Numbered from the stretch's first letter, positions 1-7,599 are shown. The stretch is 20,486 bases of DNA from Devosia sp. (GCA_011322005.1 DROE01000248.1:1-20486), one strand, 5' to 3'. The notes: generated by a model from the letters alone, not told the origin. Numbers and translations: made by a program.

Positions 1-1
1 A

Positions 2-115
2 AAACCGGGCATCGGGCCCGGCGGAAAGGAAACGCATCTCAACGCCTTCAAAGCCCGCATCAGCGGCGGCACCTGGGCGATCTTCCATGGGAAGCTCTGC
101 GAACAAAGTCGATAG
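2..115 (+). CDS. Unrecognised C-terminal fragment, cut by window edge
   Basis: An open frame runs in from the left edge and ends at TAG 113-115, giving 37 residues. Most of its codons end in G or C, which favours coding. I do not recognise the family. The next frame is also open from the edge to TAG 150-152 and ends with a plausible C-terminus (KVDRLAASLGMDALV). Either frame could be the real one, or a frameshift could join them. Nothing links it to the regulator that follows, except that the stop of the alternative frame overlaps an AGGAG sequence at 151-155. Confidence 0.3.
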   Translation, partial: KPGIGPGGKETHLNAFKARISGGTWAIFHGKLCEQSR

Positions 116-295
116 ATTGGCCGCAAGCTTGGGCATGGATGCTCTGGTCTAGGAGAATTGGTCTTACAAGTTTATCAGCGTACTGACAACGGATCAAGCG
201 CTACAACCCGCCCAAAGGTTAAAAAAACTGGAAAGGTACGGCAAATTCTACGATACTCCGGTCTTAACGGAACAGACAGAGGGATTGGTCAAACG

Positions 296-979
296 ATGGC
301 GCGGAAAAAATATCAGGAAATTGCGGAGCATTTTGAACTGCTCGTCCTTTCCGGCAGGCTGCGGCCTGGTGACCGGTTGCCAGCCGAGCGCCAGATCATG
401 GAAGAATTCGATGCTGGGCGCTCCAGTGTTCGCGAAGCGCTGTTCTCCCTGCAAAGGCAGGGCCTTCTGACATCCCGGCCCGGTGCTGTGCCCCGTGTTT
501 CAACGCCCACGGTGGATGGAATGTTTGCAGAGCTTTCGGGCTCTATGCGCCATTATCTGAACCGCCCCGAAGGCCTGCGCGAAATGCAGGACGCGCGCGC
601 CCTGCTCGAGATAGGCTTGGCGCGCCGGGCAGCCCAGACCGCCAGTGGAGATGACATCAAAAAGCTTGAAAAGGCGCTGGATGCCAACCGGGCTGCAAGA
701 GACCTGGATACCTTTGTTCAAACGGATGTGGCTTTTCATCTGGCGATTGCCCGGATATCGCGGAACCCGGTTTTTGAAGCACTCAATGCTGCACTCTCTG
801 ATTGGCTCAAGGATCAAAGGGTGAAGTCTTCAGCCAGCGGCGCTTCTTTTGAAGAGGTTGCGGATCAGCATGTGAAGATTTTCGAGGCCATCAAAAACAA
901 GGACGTGGAAGCGGCTGCCGAGGCGATGGACCGTCACCTGGCCATAGTTGTGGACCGCTACTGGAAAGCCGTGATGTAA
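296..979 (+). CDS. GntR-family transcriptional regulator, FadR/NanR-type (FCD domain)
   Basis: This is a predicted ligand-responsive DNA-binding repressor of 227 residues. Residues 1-65 form a winged helix with the GntR signature (PGDRLPAERQIMEEF, then GRSSVREALFSLQRQGLL). The C-terminal FCD domain keeps the metal-site pattern TDVAFH, DQHVKIFEAI and MDRHL. From memory, E. coli NanR is strikingly similar: ARKK at the start, an ELSG motif after the wing, and an alignable FCD domain. The start at ATG 296 matches the NanR ARKK region. A TTG at 158 would add 46 unlike residues and sits only 2 nt after AGGAG, so I reject it. The gene converges on the sugar operon, and two NanR-like operators lie in that operon's upstream region, so the operon is its likely target. 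The effector is unknown. NanR resemblance alone does not prove sialic acid. Confidence 0.88.
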   Translation: MARKKYQEIAEHFELLVLSGRLRPGDRLPAERQIMEEFDAGRSSVREALFSLQRQGLLTSRPGAVPRVSTPTVDGMFAELSGSMRHYLNRPEGLREMQDARALLEIGLARRAAQTASGDDIKKLEKALDANRAARDLDTFVQTDVAFHLAIARISRNPVFEALNAALSDWLKDQRVKSSASGASFEEVADQHVKIFEAIKNKDVEAAAEAMDRHLAIVVDRYWKAVM

Positions 980-980
980 G

Positions 981-1007
981 CACAGATCATCACGCTGTGA
1001 TTTTTTT
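981..1007 (+). terminator. Rho-independent terminator of the GntR regulator
   Basis: A short stem, ATCAC 989-993 with GTGAT 997-1001, is followed by a run of seven T residues (1001-1007). CACAG 981-985 and CTGTG 995-999 offer an alternative pairing. It sits 2-28 nt after the regulator's stop and just before the convergent stop codon at 1010. Confidence 0.6.
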
Positions 1008-1009
1008 GC

Positions 1010-2098
1010 CTAAAACGCGCCGGGGCGATCTCGTTTGAAAAACGGTTGCCGCCCGCTTGCAGGATCAATGTGCTCAAACTCATCTGAGCTCATCGGGCGC
1101 AGCTTGATGTCCGACCACTCGACCGGCATTCCCATATGCTGGAACAGACTGAACGAAGCGGCTTGGTGGCGGGGAGAAGCGGCCGGCAGAAGGCCGTCAT
1201 GCTCATCACACAGCCAGGTGTCAGGCTCGTTTTCTCCCTCAATCCAGAGGCGAAAGCGCACCCGGTTTATGCTGGATTCGAGCTGCATTTGATGACGCAC
1301 ACGATAAGCCAGACCGCGTGCAATGGCCACTTTGGCTGGCGGGTTTGTGGCAATAGCCCACTCTTCGGGGGCGCCAGAATGGTCGCCCCAGGCAATAAAG
1401 CTTCGGGCCCCTCCGCTGGGCATGGCAACAGCCATTCCGGCACTCGACCAGCCAACCTTGATCCCCCTTTCGGGGACTCCCTCAACCATGCCTGCATGAA
1501 AGTCGCTTAGACCAAGCCATTTGGAGTGATGAGGCTCCAAAAAGCGCACGCGATAGGTTGCTTCCTGACTCTTGCCCGGCGATCCGATCACCAAAAGCGC
1601 ATCGGGTGCCACCGGCGCACGCGAGCGGATGAGGTTGGCCGCCCTGTCGAGGTCGAACGCTCCGTTGACTACCTGCCCCACCTGTTGAATACCGGCAAAC
1701 CGCGTCAGATCGCTCAGGTCAAGTTCGGCGGGCAGCGGAGTGGGATCCCAGGTAAATTCTATATTGGTGACACTTGTGGTCTGTCCATCAACCACCTCCA
1801 GCTTCAGGCGATTGCGCCCCGCCACCAACTCGGGGTCATCGCGGGGGATTTCCACGCAGAACTCGCCAAAATGGCGGCAGCGCAGCTCACCCGGAGAGTC
1901 TTTGTACCCGTTAAGCCAGTCAGTGCCCAGATCGGGCACAGGCTCCACGTAAAAGCTTTTCTCCCTCCCGCCGTTCAGTCTGAGAACAGATTTTCCTGGC
2001 ACCTCGCGCAACCCTGAAACATAGCCGGGAAATGTCAAGTCTTCGATTCGAAACTGGAATTTCTGCGAAATGCCATATGTCGGTTGGATGGAAAGCAT
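1010..2098 (-). CDS. Unrecognised two-domain beta-rich protein, last gene of sugar operon
   Basis: The protein has 362 residues with no signal peptide or membrane segment, so it is probably cytoplasmic. I do not recognise a named family. The N-terminal part (about 1-135) is strand-rich and resembles a carbohydrate-binding or Ig-like sandwich. The C-terminal part (about 165-355) resembles the concanavalin/laminin-G fold of DUF1080-like sugar-active proteins, ending in a FSLFQHMGMPVEWSDIKL-type strand. A sugar-binding or hydrolytic role is inference. ATG 2098 was chosen because AAGGAG precedes it by about 9 nt; the frame also opens at a TTG at 2146 with no good ribosome site. It lies 86 bp after the esterase gene and is probably the last gene of the operon. 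Confidence 0.75.
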   Translation of the reverse strand: MLSIQPTYGISQKFQFRIEDLTFPGYVSGLREVPGKSVLRLNGGREKSFYVEPVPDLGTDWLNGYKDSPGELRCRHFGEFCVEIPRDDPELVAGRNRLKLEVVDGQTTSVTNIEFTWDPTPLPAELDLSDLTRFAGIQQVGQVVNGAFDLDRAANLIRSRAPVAPDALLVIGSPGKSQEATYRVRFLEPHHSKWLGLSDFHAGMVEGVPERGIKVGWSSAGMAVAMPSGGARSFIAWGDHSGAPEEWAIATNPPAKVAIARGLAYRVRHQMQLESSINRVRFRLWIEGENEPDTWLCDEHDGLLPAASPRHQAASFSLFQHMGMPVEWSDIKLRPMSSDEFEHIDPASGRQPFFKRDRPGAF

Positions 2099-2184
2099 CA
2101 GGTAGGGCTCCTTTTGCGGCTCAGTTGTGAAGGGTGTTTGATCCAACGGCGATTTGGTCTGATAAGCTGCGGGGAGATGGAGAG

Positions 2185-3150
2185 CTACAGCCCCCCAAGC
2201 CAGTCAGACCCGTTTGCTATTGCCCGGTCGGCCACCGGTGAGCAGTCCACAGCTTCCAGAAAAGCATGGGCGGCCTCAGCGTAAATCCGGCGGGTGACAG
2301 CAACACCTGCCGCATTCAGCCTGTCCGAAAACAGCAGGTTTTCGTCAACCAGCACATCCTGGGCGGCGATGGTCAGATGCACAGGGGGAAGCTTGGCCAA
2401 CAGGGCAGGCTCTGCGCGCAGTGGCGCGGCGCGTGGATTTTGCCTGCATTCCCGTGACGCGCAATACTGGCTCCAGAAGAACTCCATTCTCTCGGCGCTC
2501 AGCAGATAGGGAGCCCCAACGAAACGACGGTATGAACTCCGGGTCAGATCGCTGTCATAAACCCCATAGTTCAGAAGAAGTCCCCCGAGCGAGGGCTCTC
2601 CTCTACGCTGGCGATCAAGCTCCACACAAAGGGCCAGATTGGCACCGCTGGAATCTCCGCCCAACACGATATTCTCTGGCTTCAGTCCGGCGGCGCCCAC
2701 ATTTTCAATGATGTGCTCTATTGTGCCGGTGCACGCTGCAAGGCTTTGCGGAAACCGGGTTTCAGGCGCCAATGGATAGTCAAGAGCGATGATATTCCAG
2801 GCGCTGCGTAGGGCGTAGGCCCGCATCAAACGGTCATGGGTATCCAGGTCAAGCATGGCCCAACCGCCCCCGTGCAGATAGATCAGCAGGCGGTCGGACC
2901 GGGCGCCGGGGGGCGAGTAGTTGCGGGTGAGCATACCAAACTCTTGGCTTTCGCTTGTATCCAGGGTTGGGCCTGAAAGCGACCAGCCCAGGCGTGCGCG
3001 CCGTGACGCCTGCCTCAGCGCAAGAACATCGGGCGCGCTCCCGGCGCTTTGGGCCACGCTCTCGCGGATGGAAGTCAGAAATCTCTCCAACTCGGGTTCC
3101 AGCGGAGCGTCCAGAATCTGTGCCCGAAGCGTTTGCGAGTTGGACCCCAT
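2185..3150 (-). CDS. Alpha/beta hydrolase, hormone-sensitive-lipase-type esterase
   Basis: This is a 321-residue carboxylesterase-like hydrolase of the HSL group (bacterial family IV). The oxyanion motif HGGGW is at 93-97. The nucleophile is Ser167 in GDSSGAN, with Asp265 (AAQDVLVDE) and His295 (EAAHAF) completing the triad. It has no signal peptide, so it acts in the cytoplasm. Its start overlaps the stop of the dehydrogenase gene (TGATG), so the two are translationally coupled; a GTG one codon earlier is the alternative start. In this operon it might remove acyl groups from a sugar or open a lactone, but that is inferred from context. The family assignment is firm; the substrate is not. Confidence 0.88.
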   Translation of the reverse strand: MGSNSQTLRAQILDAPLEPELERFLTSIRESVAQSAGSAPDVLALRQASRRARLGWSLSGPTLDTSESQEFGMLTRNYSPPGARSDRLLIYLHGGGWAMLDLDTHDRLMRAYALRSAWNIIALDYPLAPETRFPQSLAACTGTIEHIIENVGAAGLKPENIVLGGDSSGANLALCVELDRQRRGEPSLGGLLLNYGVYDSDLTRSSYRRFVGAPYLLSAERMEFFWSQYCASRECRQNPRAAPLRAEPALLAKLPPVHLTIAAQDVLVDENLLFSDRLNAAGVAVTRRIYAEAAHAFLEAVDCSPVADRAIANGSDWLGGL

Positions 3151-4229
3151 CACAGAGCCGCGACCAATGCTTCGTCCACACCCACTGCCAGCGCGGACTT
3201 TTTGAGGCCGTCAACGGTGAGGGCGGGAAGCACTATTCCACCGGCACCATAGTTTTCTTCATACTGGCGCTCCATTTCACCGGGCACCAACAACGGATTG
3301 TCCGCATCGCGCCGACTGGAATTGTGAACCTCCCTCACAATCGCATCCACATCGCCTCCAAGCGCGGATAGCGGGCGGAAGGCAGCAATATCAATGGCGA
3401 TAAAGAACTGGCCGTCGCGCCCGGCTTTCGGGCCGGAGACCATGTTTCCCAAACCCGTGCCATAGCTGGCACCGGACAATAGCGTGGAGAGCATTCCCAC
3501 CATCATGGCCAGCGCTATTCCCTTGTGTCCTCCGGCTGGCTGAATAAGCCCTTCCAGCGCGCTTCCTGCATCATTTGTCGGCACTCCTTTGGAATCAAAG
3601 GCCCAGCCATCAGGAAGAGGAAGACCCTTCTGGTGATAGACCCGAATTTTGCCATGTGCGGTTGCGCCAAAGGCCAGGTCCAGCACCACAGGCGGCTCCA
3701 CTCCACCAGGAATGGCAATGGAAATGGGGTTCATGCCAACGATCTTGTCGCGTCCTCCGGTGGGGGCCATGGTGGGCAGGGCGTTTGAGCCGGCAATGCC
3801 GATCATGCCCTGTTCTGCCCCGCGCAATGTGTACCAGTCCAGTGCACCGCAATGGTTGGATCCGCGAAGGGCAGCCAGTGCCACTCCGTTCTCTCGGGCG
3901 GCTTCAATTGCCAGATCCATGGCGCAGGAGGCACCAATCTGTCCCATGCTGTTGTTCGCGTCGACCACGATTGCTCCCCCATTGCGCGAAACGATTGAAG
4001 GAACGGCCCTGGCATCGACACCGCCCCTCTTGAGCTTGTGAACATAATCGGGGATGCGCAACACACCGTGGGAATGCACCCCCCGCAGGTCTGCATGAAC
4101 CAGCGAAGCGGACAGCAGGGCGGCATCGTCGCCGCTCATCCCGCAGGCGCCAAATATGGCCTCTGTTACGGCGCCAAGCGCATCGGCCTTTACTCTTTGG
4201 TCGGTGTCACTCTTTGGGTAGTTCGCCAT
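3150..4229 (-). CDS. Ldh2/malate-L-lactate dehydrogenase-family oxidoreductase
   Basis: This is a 359-residue NAD(P)-dependent 2-hydroxyacid/2-ketoacid oxidoreductase of the YlbC/YiaK/ComC family, which is distinct from classical Rossmann LDH. Family marks are the R-G-V-H-S-H-G segment at 49-55, GSNHCGA at 123-129, a G-M-N-P motif at 165-168 and GGHKG at 233-237. Family members act on malate, ureidoglycolate, 2,3-diketogulonate, sulfolactate or piperideine-2-carboxylate, so the substrate cannot be assigned. ATG 4229 has AAGGAA 5 nt upstream. An in-frame ATG at 4271 would overlap the preceding gene and has a weaker site. In the operon it probably handles a hydroxy- or keto-acid formed after lactone opening. 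Confidence 0.88.
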   Translation of the reverse strand: MANYPKSDTDQRVKADALGAVTEAIFGACGMSGDDAALLSASLVHADLRGVHSHGVLRIPDYVHKLKRGGVDARAVPSIVSRNGGAIVVDANNSMGQIGASCAMDLAIEAARENGVALAALRGSNHCGALDWYTLRGAEQGMIGIAGSNALPTMAPTGGRDKIVGMNPISIAIPGGVEPPVVLDLAFGATAHGKIRVYHQKGLPLPDGWAFDSKGVPTNDAGSALEGLIQPAGGHKGIALAMMVGMLSTLLSGASYGTGLGNMVSGPKAGRDGQFFIAIDIAAFRPLSALGGDVDAIVREVHNSSRRDADNPLLVPGEMERQYEENYGAGGIVLPALTVDGLKKSALAVGVDEALVAAL

Positions 4230-4257
4230 AGTTTCCTTGTTTCCTGATTTGATGCCT

Positions 4258-5286
4258 TCAGATAGCTTCAAGCGCTATCCTGCTTCTGGTAGTCAATTGT
4301 TGCCCGGCGGTGAGGGAAACGCAGGTGGCAACGCCTTCGCGCGCAATCGGGTTCATGGGTGAGCCGGAAACCGCCGGTCCCAAGTCAAATGCGCCCGCGA
4401 CCGCTTCAATGCCCAGAGTGCGGAACTCACCGTCAAAGGGGAACTCGTCCCGCCCCCGATTGCTGAGCCAGATGACCAGGGATGGCAGCAGTTGCGCGTC
4501 ATAGGTAAAGCGCACCGCAAAGCCGGACCGCTCGTAAATCAGCCGCACCAGACCGTCTGGGGAGGGCACTTGAAGCAGAACTTCGCATCGCTCGGAAGGC
4601 GGAAGTCGGGTCATGTCCATGGAGCCGCCTCCAACTTTGGGAACGGCCCTCAGACTGTCAAATCTTCGGCTCGTGGCGATGGGCGCGTGCTCGGGCACGA
4701 CCGGAATAGGATAGGTCCATCCCTCTGCCGCCCGAGATATCTCGAGCCGGAGGGAACCGGGTTCATGGGGCAGCAAAAAACAGGGGTGCAGGGAGAGAGG
4801 AAATGTTACGTCACGCCGGGCAAGAATACTGAGTTCCACCATATAGCCCGGTGCATCGGGCAGCAGGGAAACCGTTCGGGAAACCTCACCAAGAGGGTGC
4901 GGAGCAGGGGGGTGAGTGATCAGGGTAGCACTTGTGCCCGTGCTGCTCCCGTTGTCATCGGTGTTGATTTGCCACCGGGAGTTTGCCGGATAACCATGGA
5001 ACCATGGGTCTTCCGCGATAGGCGCGTCAGCGCCTGCTGTCCATTCGTCCGGCAAATCGCCAGGGACTTCCGGCGCGCCGTAGGGAACGCAAACAAAGTC
5101 GCCGCACAGGTTGCGAATAAGCGGCAAGAGGCCTTCAGCGCCGTCCCGGTTGCGCCAGTCCGGGCAGGTGAGGGGTTCAACCCGGCCTGCGCCGGGTACA
5201 TCAAACACCGCCGGTCCGATCATCCCGCCTTCGGGCTGAAGGTCAATCTGCCCGAATGCGCCGCGCAACTGACAGGTATTTTTCAT
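4258..5286 (-). CDS. Aldose 1-epimerase-like (galactose mutarotase superfamily) protein
   Basis: This 342-residue protein probably interconverts the anomers of a sugar. The mutarotase hallmarks are visible: His97 in PWFHGYP, His167 in FPLSLHPCF (the general-acid histidine region), and a Glu in LGIEAV near residue 300 in the place of the catalytic base. It has no signal peptide. Similarity to classical GalM is modest, so it belongs to a divergent branch and might act on an unusual sugar. Its ATG overlaps the stop of the lactonase gene (ATGA), implying coupled translation. A mutarotase beside an aldose dehydrogenase and a lactonase makes sense, because the dehydrogenase uses one anomer of the ring. 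Confidence 0.78.
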   Translation of the reverse strand: MKNTCQLRGAFGQIDLQPEGGMIGPAVFDVPGAGRVEPLTCPDWRNRDGAEGLLPLIRNLCGDFVCVPYGAPEVPGDLPDEWTAGADAPIAEDPWFHGYPANSRWQINTDDNGSSTGTSATLITHPPAPHPLGEVSRTVSLLPDAPGYMVELSILARRDVTFPLSLHPCFLLPHEPGSLRLEISRAAEGWTYPIPVVPEHAPIATSRRFDSLRAVPKVGGGSMDMTRLPPSERCEVLLQVPSPDGLVRLIYERSGFAVRFTYDAQLLPSLVIWLSNRGRDEFPFDGEFRTLGIEAVAGAFDLGPAVSGSPMNPIAREGVATCVSLTAGQQLTTRSRIALEAI

Positions 5287-6167
5287 TTTGTCTGTCCGGC
5301 AAACAGCGGATAGGCGTGTGCGTCGACCTCAAGTGTTTCGATTTGCCCCAGTTCGTGCTCAGTGATATAAATCCGCCTTTCACCATCGGGACCAAACGCC
5401 ACGTTGGTCGGGGCACTTCCCTGAGTTTTCAGCCGATCCAGCACTTCCCCATCGGGAGATACAACAGCAATTACGCCTTCCCCATAGACGCTGCACCACA
5501 AACGGCCATCCGTGGAAAAACACATGCCGTCCGGCCCGCGAAACCCGCCCTGCCAGTCGGAGGAAAGCACGTTGGCAAAGCGGGTTCGGGAGCCGGTGAC
5601 CCGGCCATCTGTCACATCGTAGGCAAACACCTCGCCGCTGATCATCTCATTGACGTAAAGGCGTCCATCGGGGCCAAACGCGATGCCGTTGGCAAACCGC
5701 AGACCCCGGTCGAGGGCGCGGGCCGTCTGGGCATCAAGGTCGATTTCCCAGAGTTTGCCGTCAAAGGGTGCGCTTTTCCAATCGGGTCTTGGCGCGCCAT
5801 CCACTACCCAATCGGCCATCAGCATGCCGCTGTCTGTCATATAAAGGAGACCGGAGGACGAAAAACACAAGTCGTTGGGCAACAGAAACGGTCCGGCATC
5901 CCCACCGGTGAGCATGGTATCAGAGCTGCCATCCATCTGAACCTTTAGCAGTGCCGGAGGCACAGTGTCAGCGACCCAGATATTCCCCCTCCCATCAACG
6001 CACAACCCGTTGGGACAGCCGGCGGGTGCGACCTGCCGTGATGAGCCGTCCGCTCCGACATGAGTGACGCCAGCCCGGGGAGGGGCCATTTCAACACAAA
6101 GCCAATCGTTGCCCGCAAGCAGTCGTGGTGTTTCAGGAGCGCCAAGTTTTGAAGCAAATACTGCCAT
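5283..6167 (-). CDS. SMP-30/gluconolactonase-family sugar lactonase
   Basis: This is a 294-residue six-bladed beta-propeller lactonase that hydrolyses aldonolactones to aldonic acids using a bound divalent metal. Expected metal and substrate positions are present: Glu26 (WLCVE), Asn98 (LPND), Asn150 (RFANGIAFGPDG) and Asp203 (GPDGM). Propeller repeats of the type NG-(I/L)-x-(F/V)-GPDGRLYV recur. ATG 6167 has AGGAA at good spacing; upstream in-frame codons to 6239 overlap the previous gene and are unlikely. It begins 11 nt after the aldo/keto reductase stop. It would act directly on that enzyme's lactone product. Confidence 0.9.
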   Translation of the reverse strand: MAVFASKLGAPETPRLLAGNDWLCVEMAPPRAGVTHVGADGSSRQVAPAGCPNGLCVDGRGNIWVADTVPPALLKVQMDGSSDTMLTGGDAGPFLLPNDLCFSSSGLLYMTDSGMLMADWVVDGAPRPDWKSAPFDGKLWEIDLDAQTARALDRGLRFANGIAFGPDGRLYVNEMISGEVFAYDVTDGRVTGSRTRFANVLSSDWQGGFRGPDGMCFSTDGRLWCSVYGEGVIAVVSPDGEVLDRLKTQGSAPTNVAFGPDGERRIYITEHELGQIETLEVDAHAYPLFAGQTK

Positions 6168-6178
6168 ATCTGTTCCTT

Positions 6179-7258
6179 TCAACCCTGTGGGGTGGGGGCC
6201 TGTGGGGACAAAAAACCCGCTGATTTGAAGTCCGCCCACAAGGCATCGGGAACCGGCGCGCTAAAGGCCGCAATATTGTCCAGTACATGTTCGGGAGTGC
6301 GCGGCCCCATCAGAACGGAAGCAACGGCGGGGTGATGCAGGGGAAACTGAATGGCAACCGCCTTCAGGCTGGTGCCGTGCGCGTCGCAAATCCGCTTCAT
6401 GGCACCGGCGCGCGCGATGATTTCGGGCGGGGCCGGTACATAGTTGAAAGTTACGTTTTCCGTCCAGCTGCCGATGGCGTCGCTTTTGCTGGAAACGCCA
6501 CCGATGGAGCCGGGGTCGGGATGAGACAGAATTCCGCTGTTATATACCCCGCCTATGATGAGGGAGATATTGTTGCGCTCGCACAGCGGCAGCAACTCAG
6601 GCAGTGCGGACTGGTCGAGCAGCGAATAACGCCCGGCGAGCAAGAAGCAGTCAAAAGGTGCGCGGTTGGCGAAATCCGCCAGCATTTCCCACTGATTCAT
6701 TCCGCAGCCAATGGCCCCGATCACCCCCTGATCCTTCAAATCAGAAAGCGCACGGAACGCGCCGTCTATCGCCTCATCGGGAAACAGATCAGGATCATGA
6801 ATGTGAATGGCATCAAATCGCTCCATGCCGGTACGTTTCACGCTCTCCTCGAGGGAACGCATCACCCCGTCGCGGCTGAAATCGAAATAGGGACGCACCG
6901 GGTCGGTGCCCTTGTAGAGCTGCTCGCCCTCCCACAACACCATAACATCCTCGCGGTCTGCGAGGGAGGCAGGGTCGTCGGGGTCCAGAAGCAGGCGGCC
7001 AACCTTTGTGCTGACAAAAAGTTCATCGCGATTATGCGCGCCCAGGGCCTTGCCTACGTTTTTTTCAGCGTTTCCATAGCCGTAAACAGGGGCCAGATCA
7101 AAAAAACGAACACCTGCCTTCAGCGCGGTGTCAACAGTGGATTTGACATCCTCAAAAGGGATGGGTTCGTAAAGGCCGCCCAGCGGGTTTGCTCCCAGGC
7201 CCAATACTGGCAGATAGTGGCTTGTGGTGCCGATCTGTCGGGTTTCCCTGATATCCAT
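6179..7258 (-). CDS. Aldo/keto reductase, aldose (L-fucose-like) 1-dehydrogenase type
   Basis: This 359-residue AKR-fold enzyme probably oxidises a free aldose at C1 to a lactone with NAD(P). The catalytic tetrad is visible: Asp54 and Tyr59 in FDLAPVYGYG, Lys85 in STKVGRLL, and His154 in IHIHDPD. The stretch around FDLAPVYGYGNAEKNVGKAL with STKVGRLL is typical of the D-threo-aldose/L-fucose dehydrogenase branch rather than the aldehyde-reductase branch. ATG 7258 was chosen because GGGAG lies about 9 nt upstream and the N-terminus matches the family. An in-frame ATG at 7318 lacks a ribosome site. It is the first gene of the operon, about 120 nt from the proximal predicted promoter. Confidence 0.88.
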   Translation of the reverse strand: MDIRETRQIGTTSHYLPVLGLGANPLGGLYEPIPFEDVKSTVDTALKAGVRFFDLAPVYGYGNAEKNVGKALGAHNRDELFVSTKVGRLLLDPDDPASLADREDVMVLWEGEQLYKGTDPVRPYFDFSRDGVMRSLEESVKRTGMERFDAIHIHDPDLFPDEAIDGAFRALSDLKDQGVIGAIGCGMNQWEMLADFANRAPFDCFLLAGRYSLLDQSALPELLPLCERNNISLIIGGVYNSGILSHPDPGSIGGVSSKSDAIGSWTENVTFNYVPAPPEIIARAGAMKRICDAHGTSLKAVAIQFPLHHPAVASVLMGPRTPEHVLDNIAAFSAPVPDALWADFKSAGFLSPQAPTPQG

Positions 7259-7384
7259 TTGCGTCTGACTCCCTGATTTCCCGCCATTGGGTCGGTAGCG
7301 AACGTCCGCTTTTTGCATCGCGCTGTGTGCACCAGACCGGACGGCAGGTAGTTTTTGTCGCCGGCCAACCGCAATTTCACAATT

Positions 7385-7399
7385 TGGTATGATAGGAAG
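7385..7399 (+). promoter_or_regulatory. NanR-like operator, proximal copy
   Basis: TGGTATGATAGGAAG matches the distal site at 7585-7599 in 12 of 15 positions and begins with the GGTAT element known for E. coli NanR operators. It overlaps the -10 of the proximal promoter, so binding would block transcription. The NanR-type regulator of this window is the natural candidate to bind it. Confidence 0.5.
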
Positions 7400-7414
7400 T
7401 ACGCAGTTTGTCAA
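7386..7414 (-). promoter_or_regulatory. Predicted proximal sigma-70 promoter of the sugar operon
   Basis: On the minus strand a perfect -35 TTGACA (7414-7409) is followed after 17 bp by CATACC (7391-7386), a 3/6 match to TATAAT. Transcription would start near 7379, leaving a leader of about 120 nt before the aldo/keto reductase. The weak -10 is covered by a NanR-like site, as expected for simple repression. Confidence 0.5.
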
Positions 7415-7484
7415 CCGTCGGCTGCCCCACTTCACGGTGCCCCGAGAAAAGTTGAAGCTCTCTCCAAAATGTCGTGCAGTAACG

Positions 7485-7505
7485 AAAAAAAAGGGTTACC
7501 CCTCT
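7485..7505 (-). terminator. Intrinsic terminator between the two predicted operon promoters
   Basis: Read on the minus strand, AGAGGG (7505-7500), a GTAA loop and CCCTTT (7495-7490) form a 6-bp stem with one G-U pair. It continues into a T run to 7485. It could end tRNA-Glu read-through or define the 3' end of a short RNA from the distal promoter. Confidence 0.45.
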
Positions 7506-7580
7506 ATTCAAACGAAAAAACTCCCCACGAGCTGCGCCAATAAAGGTTTCAAGGTTTGTGCGTCAGCGCACAGTATGGGC
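7485..7580 (-). ncRNA. Candidate small RNA or untranslated leader (about 95 nt)
   Basis: A transcript from the distal predicted promoter would start near 7579 and meet the intrinsic terminator ending near 7485. Its 5' part holds a perfect hairpin, GTGCG, CTGA loop, CGCAC (7571-7558 on the minus strand, plus one more A-U pair). Its 3' end is the terminator stem. There is no open frame of note inside. The existence of the RNA is inferred only from promoter, hairpin and terminator geometry. Confidence 0.25.
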
Positions 7581-7584
7581 GCAA

Positions 7585-7599
7585 TGGTATAACAGGTAG
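7585..7599 (+). promoter_or_regulatory. NanR-like operator, distal copy
   Basis: TGGTATAACAGGTAG is nearly identical to the first part of the E. coli NanR operator as I recall it (TGGTATAACAGGTATA, GGTATA repeats). It also matches the proximal site exactly 200 bp away in 12 of 15 positions. It covers the -10 of the distal predicted promoter. Confidence 0.55.

Noticed and set aside
158..295. N-terminal extension of the GntR regulator from a TTG start
   Set aside because: The TTG is only 2 nt after AGGAG, and the extra 46 residues do not resemble the family. ATG 296 aligns with the NanR ARKK segment.
4492..5313. Long plus-strand open frame (273 codons) opposite the mutarotase-like gene
   Set aside because: It is antisense to a gene with clear catalytic motifs and coupled overlaps. 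Its translation shows no family features, and such shadows are common in GC-rich DNA.
296..7258. Sialic acid catabolism operon, suggested by the NanR-like regulator
   Set aside because: No N-acetylneuraminate lyase, ManNAc kinase or epimerase, or sialic acid transporter is present. The enzymes fit oxidation of a free aldose instead.
6287..7276. Long plus-strand open frame (329 codons) opposite the aldo/keto reductase
   Set aside because: The opposite strand has the full AKR tetrad and a good ribosome site. This frame has no recognisable domain.
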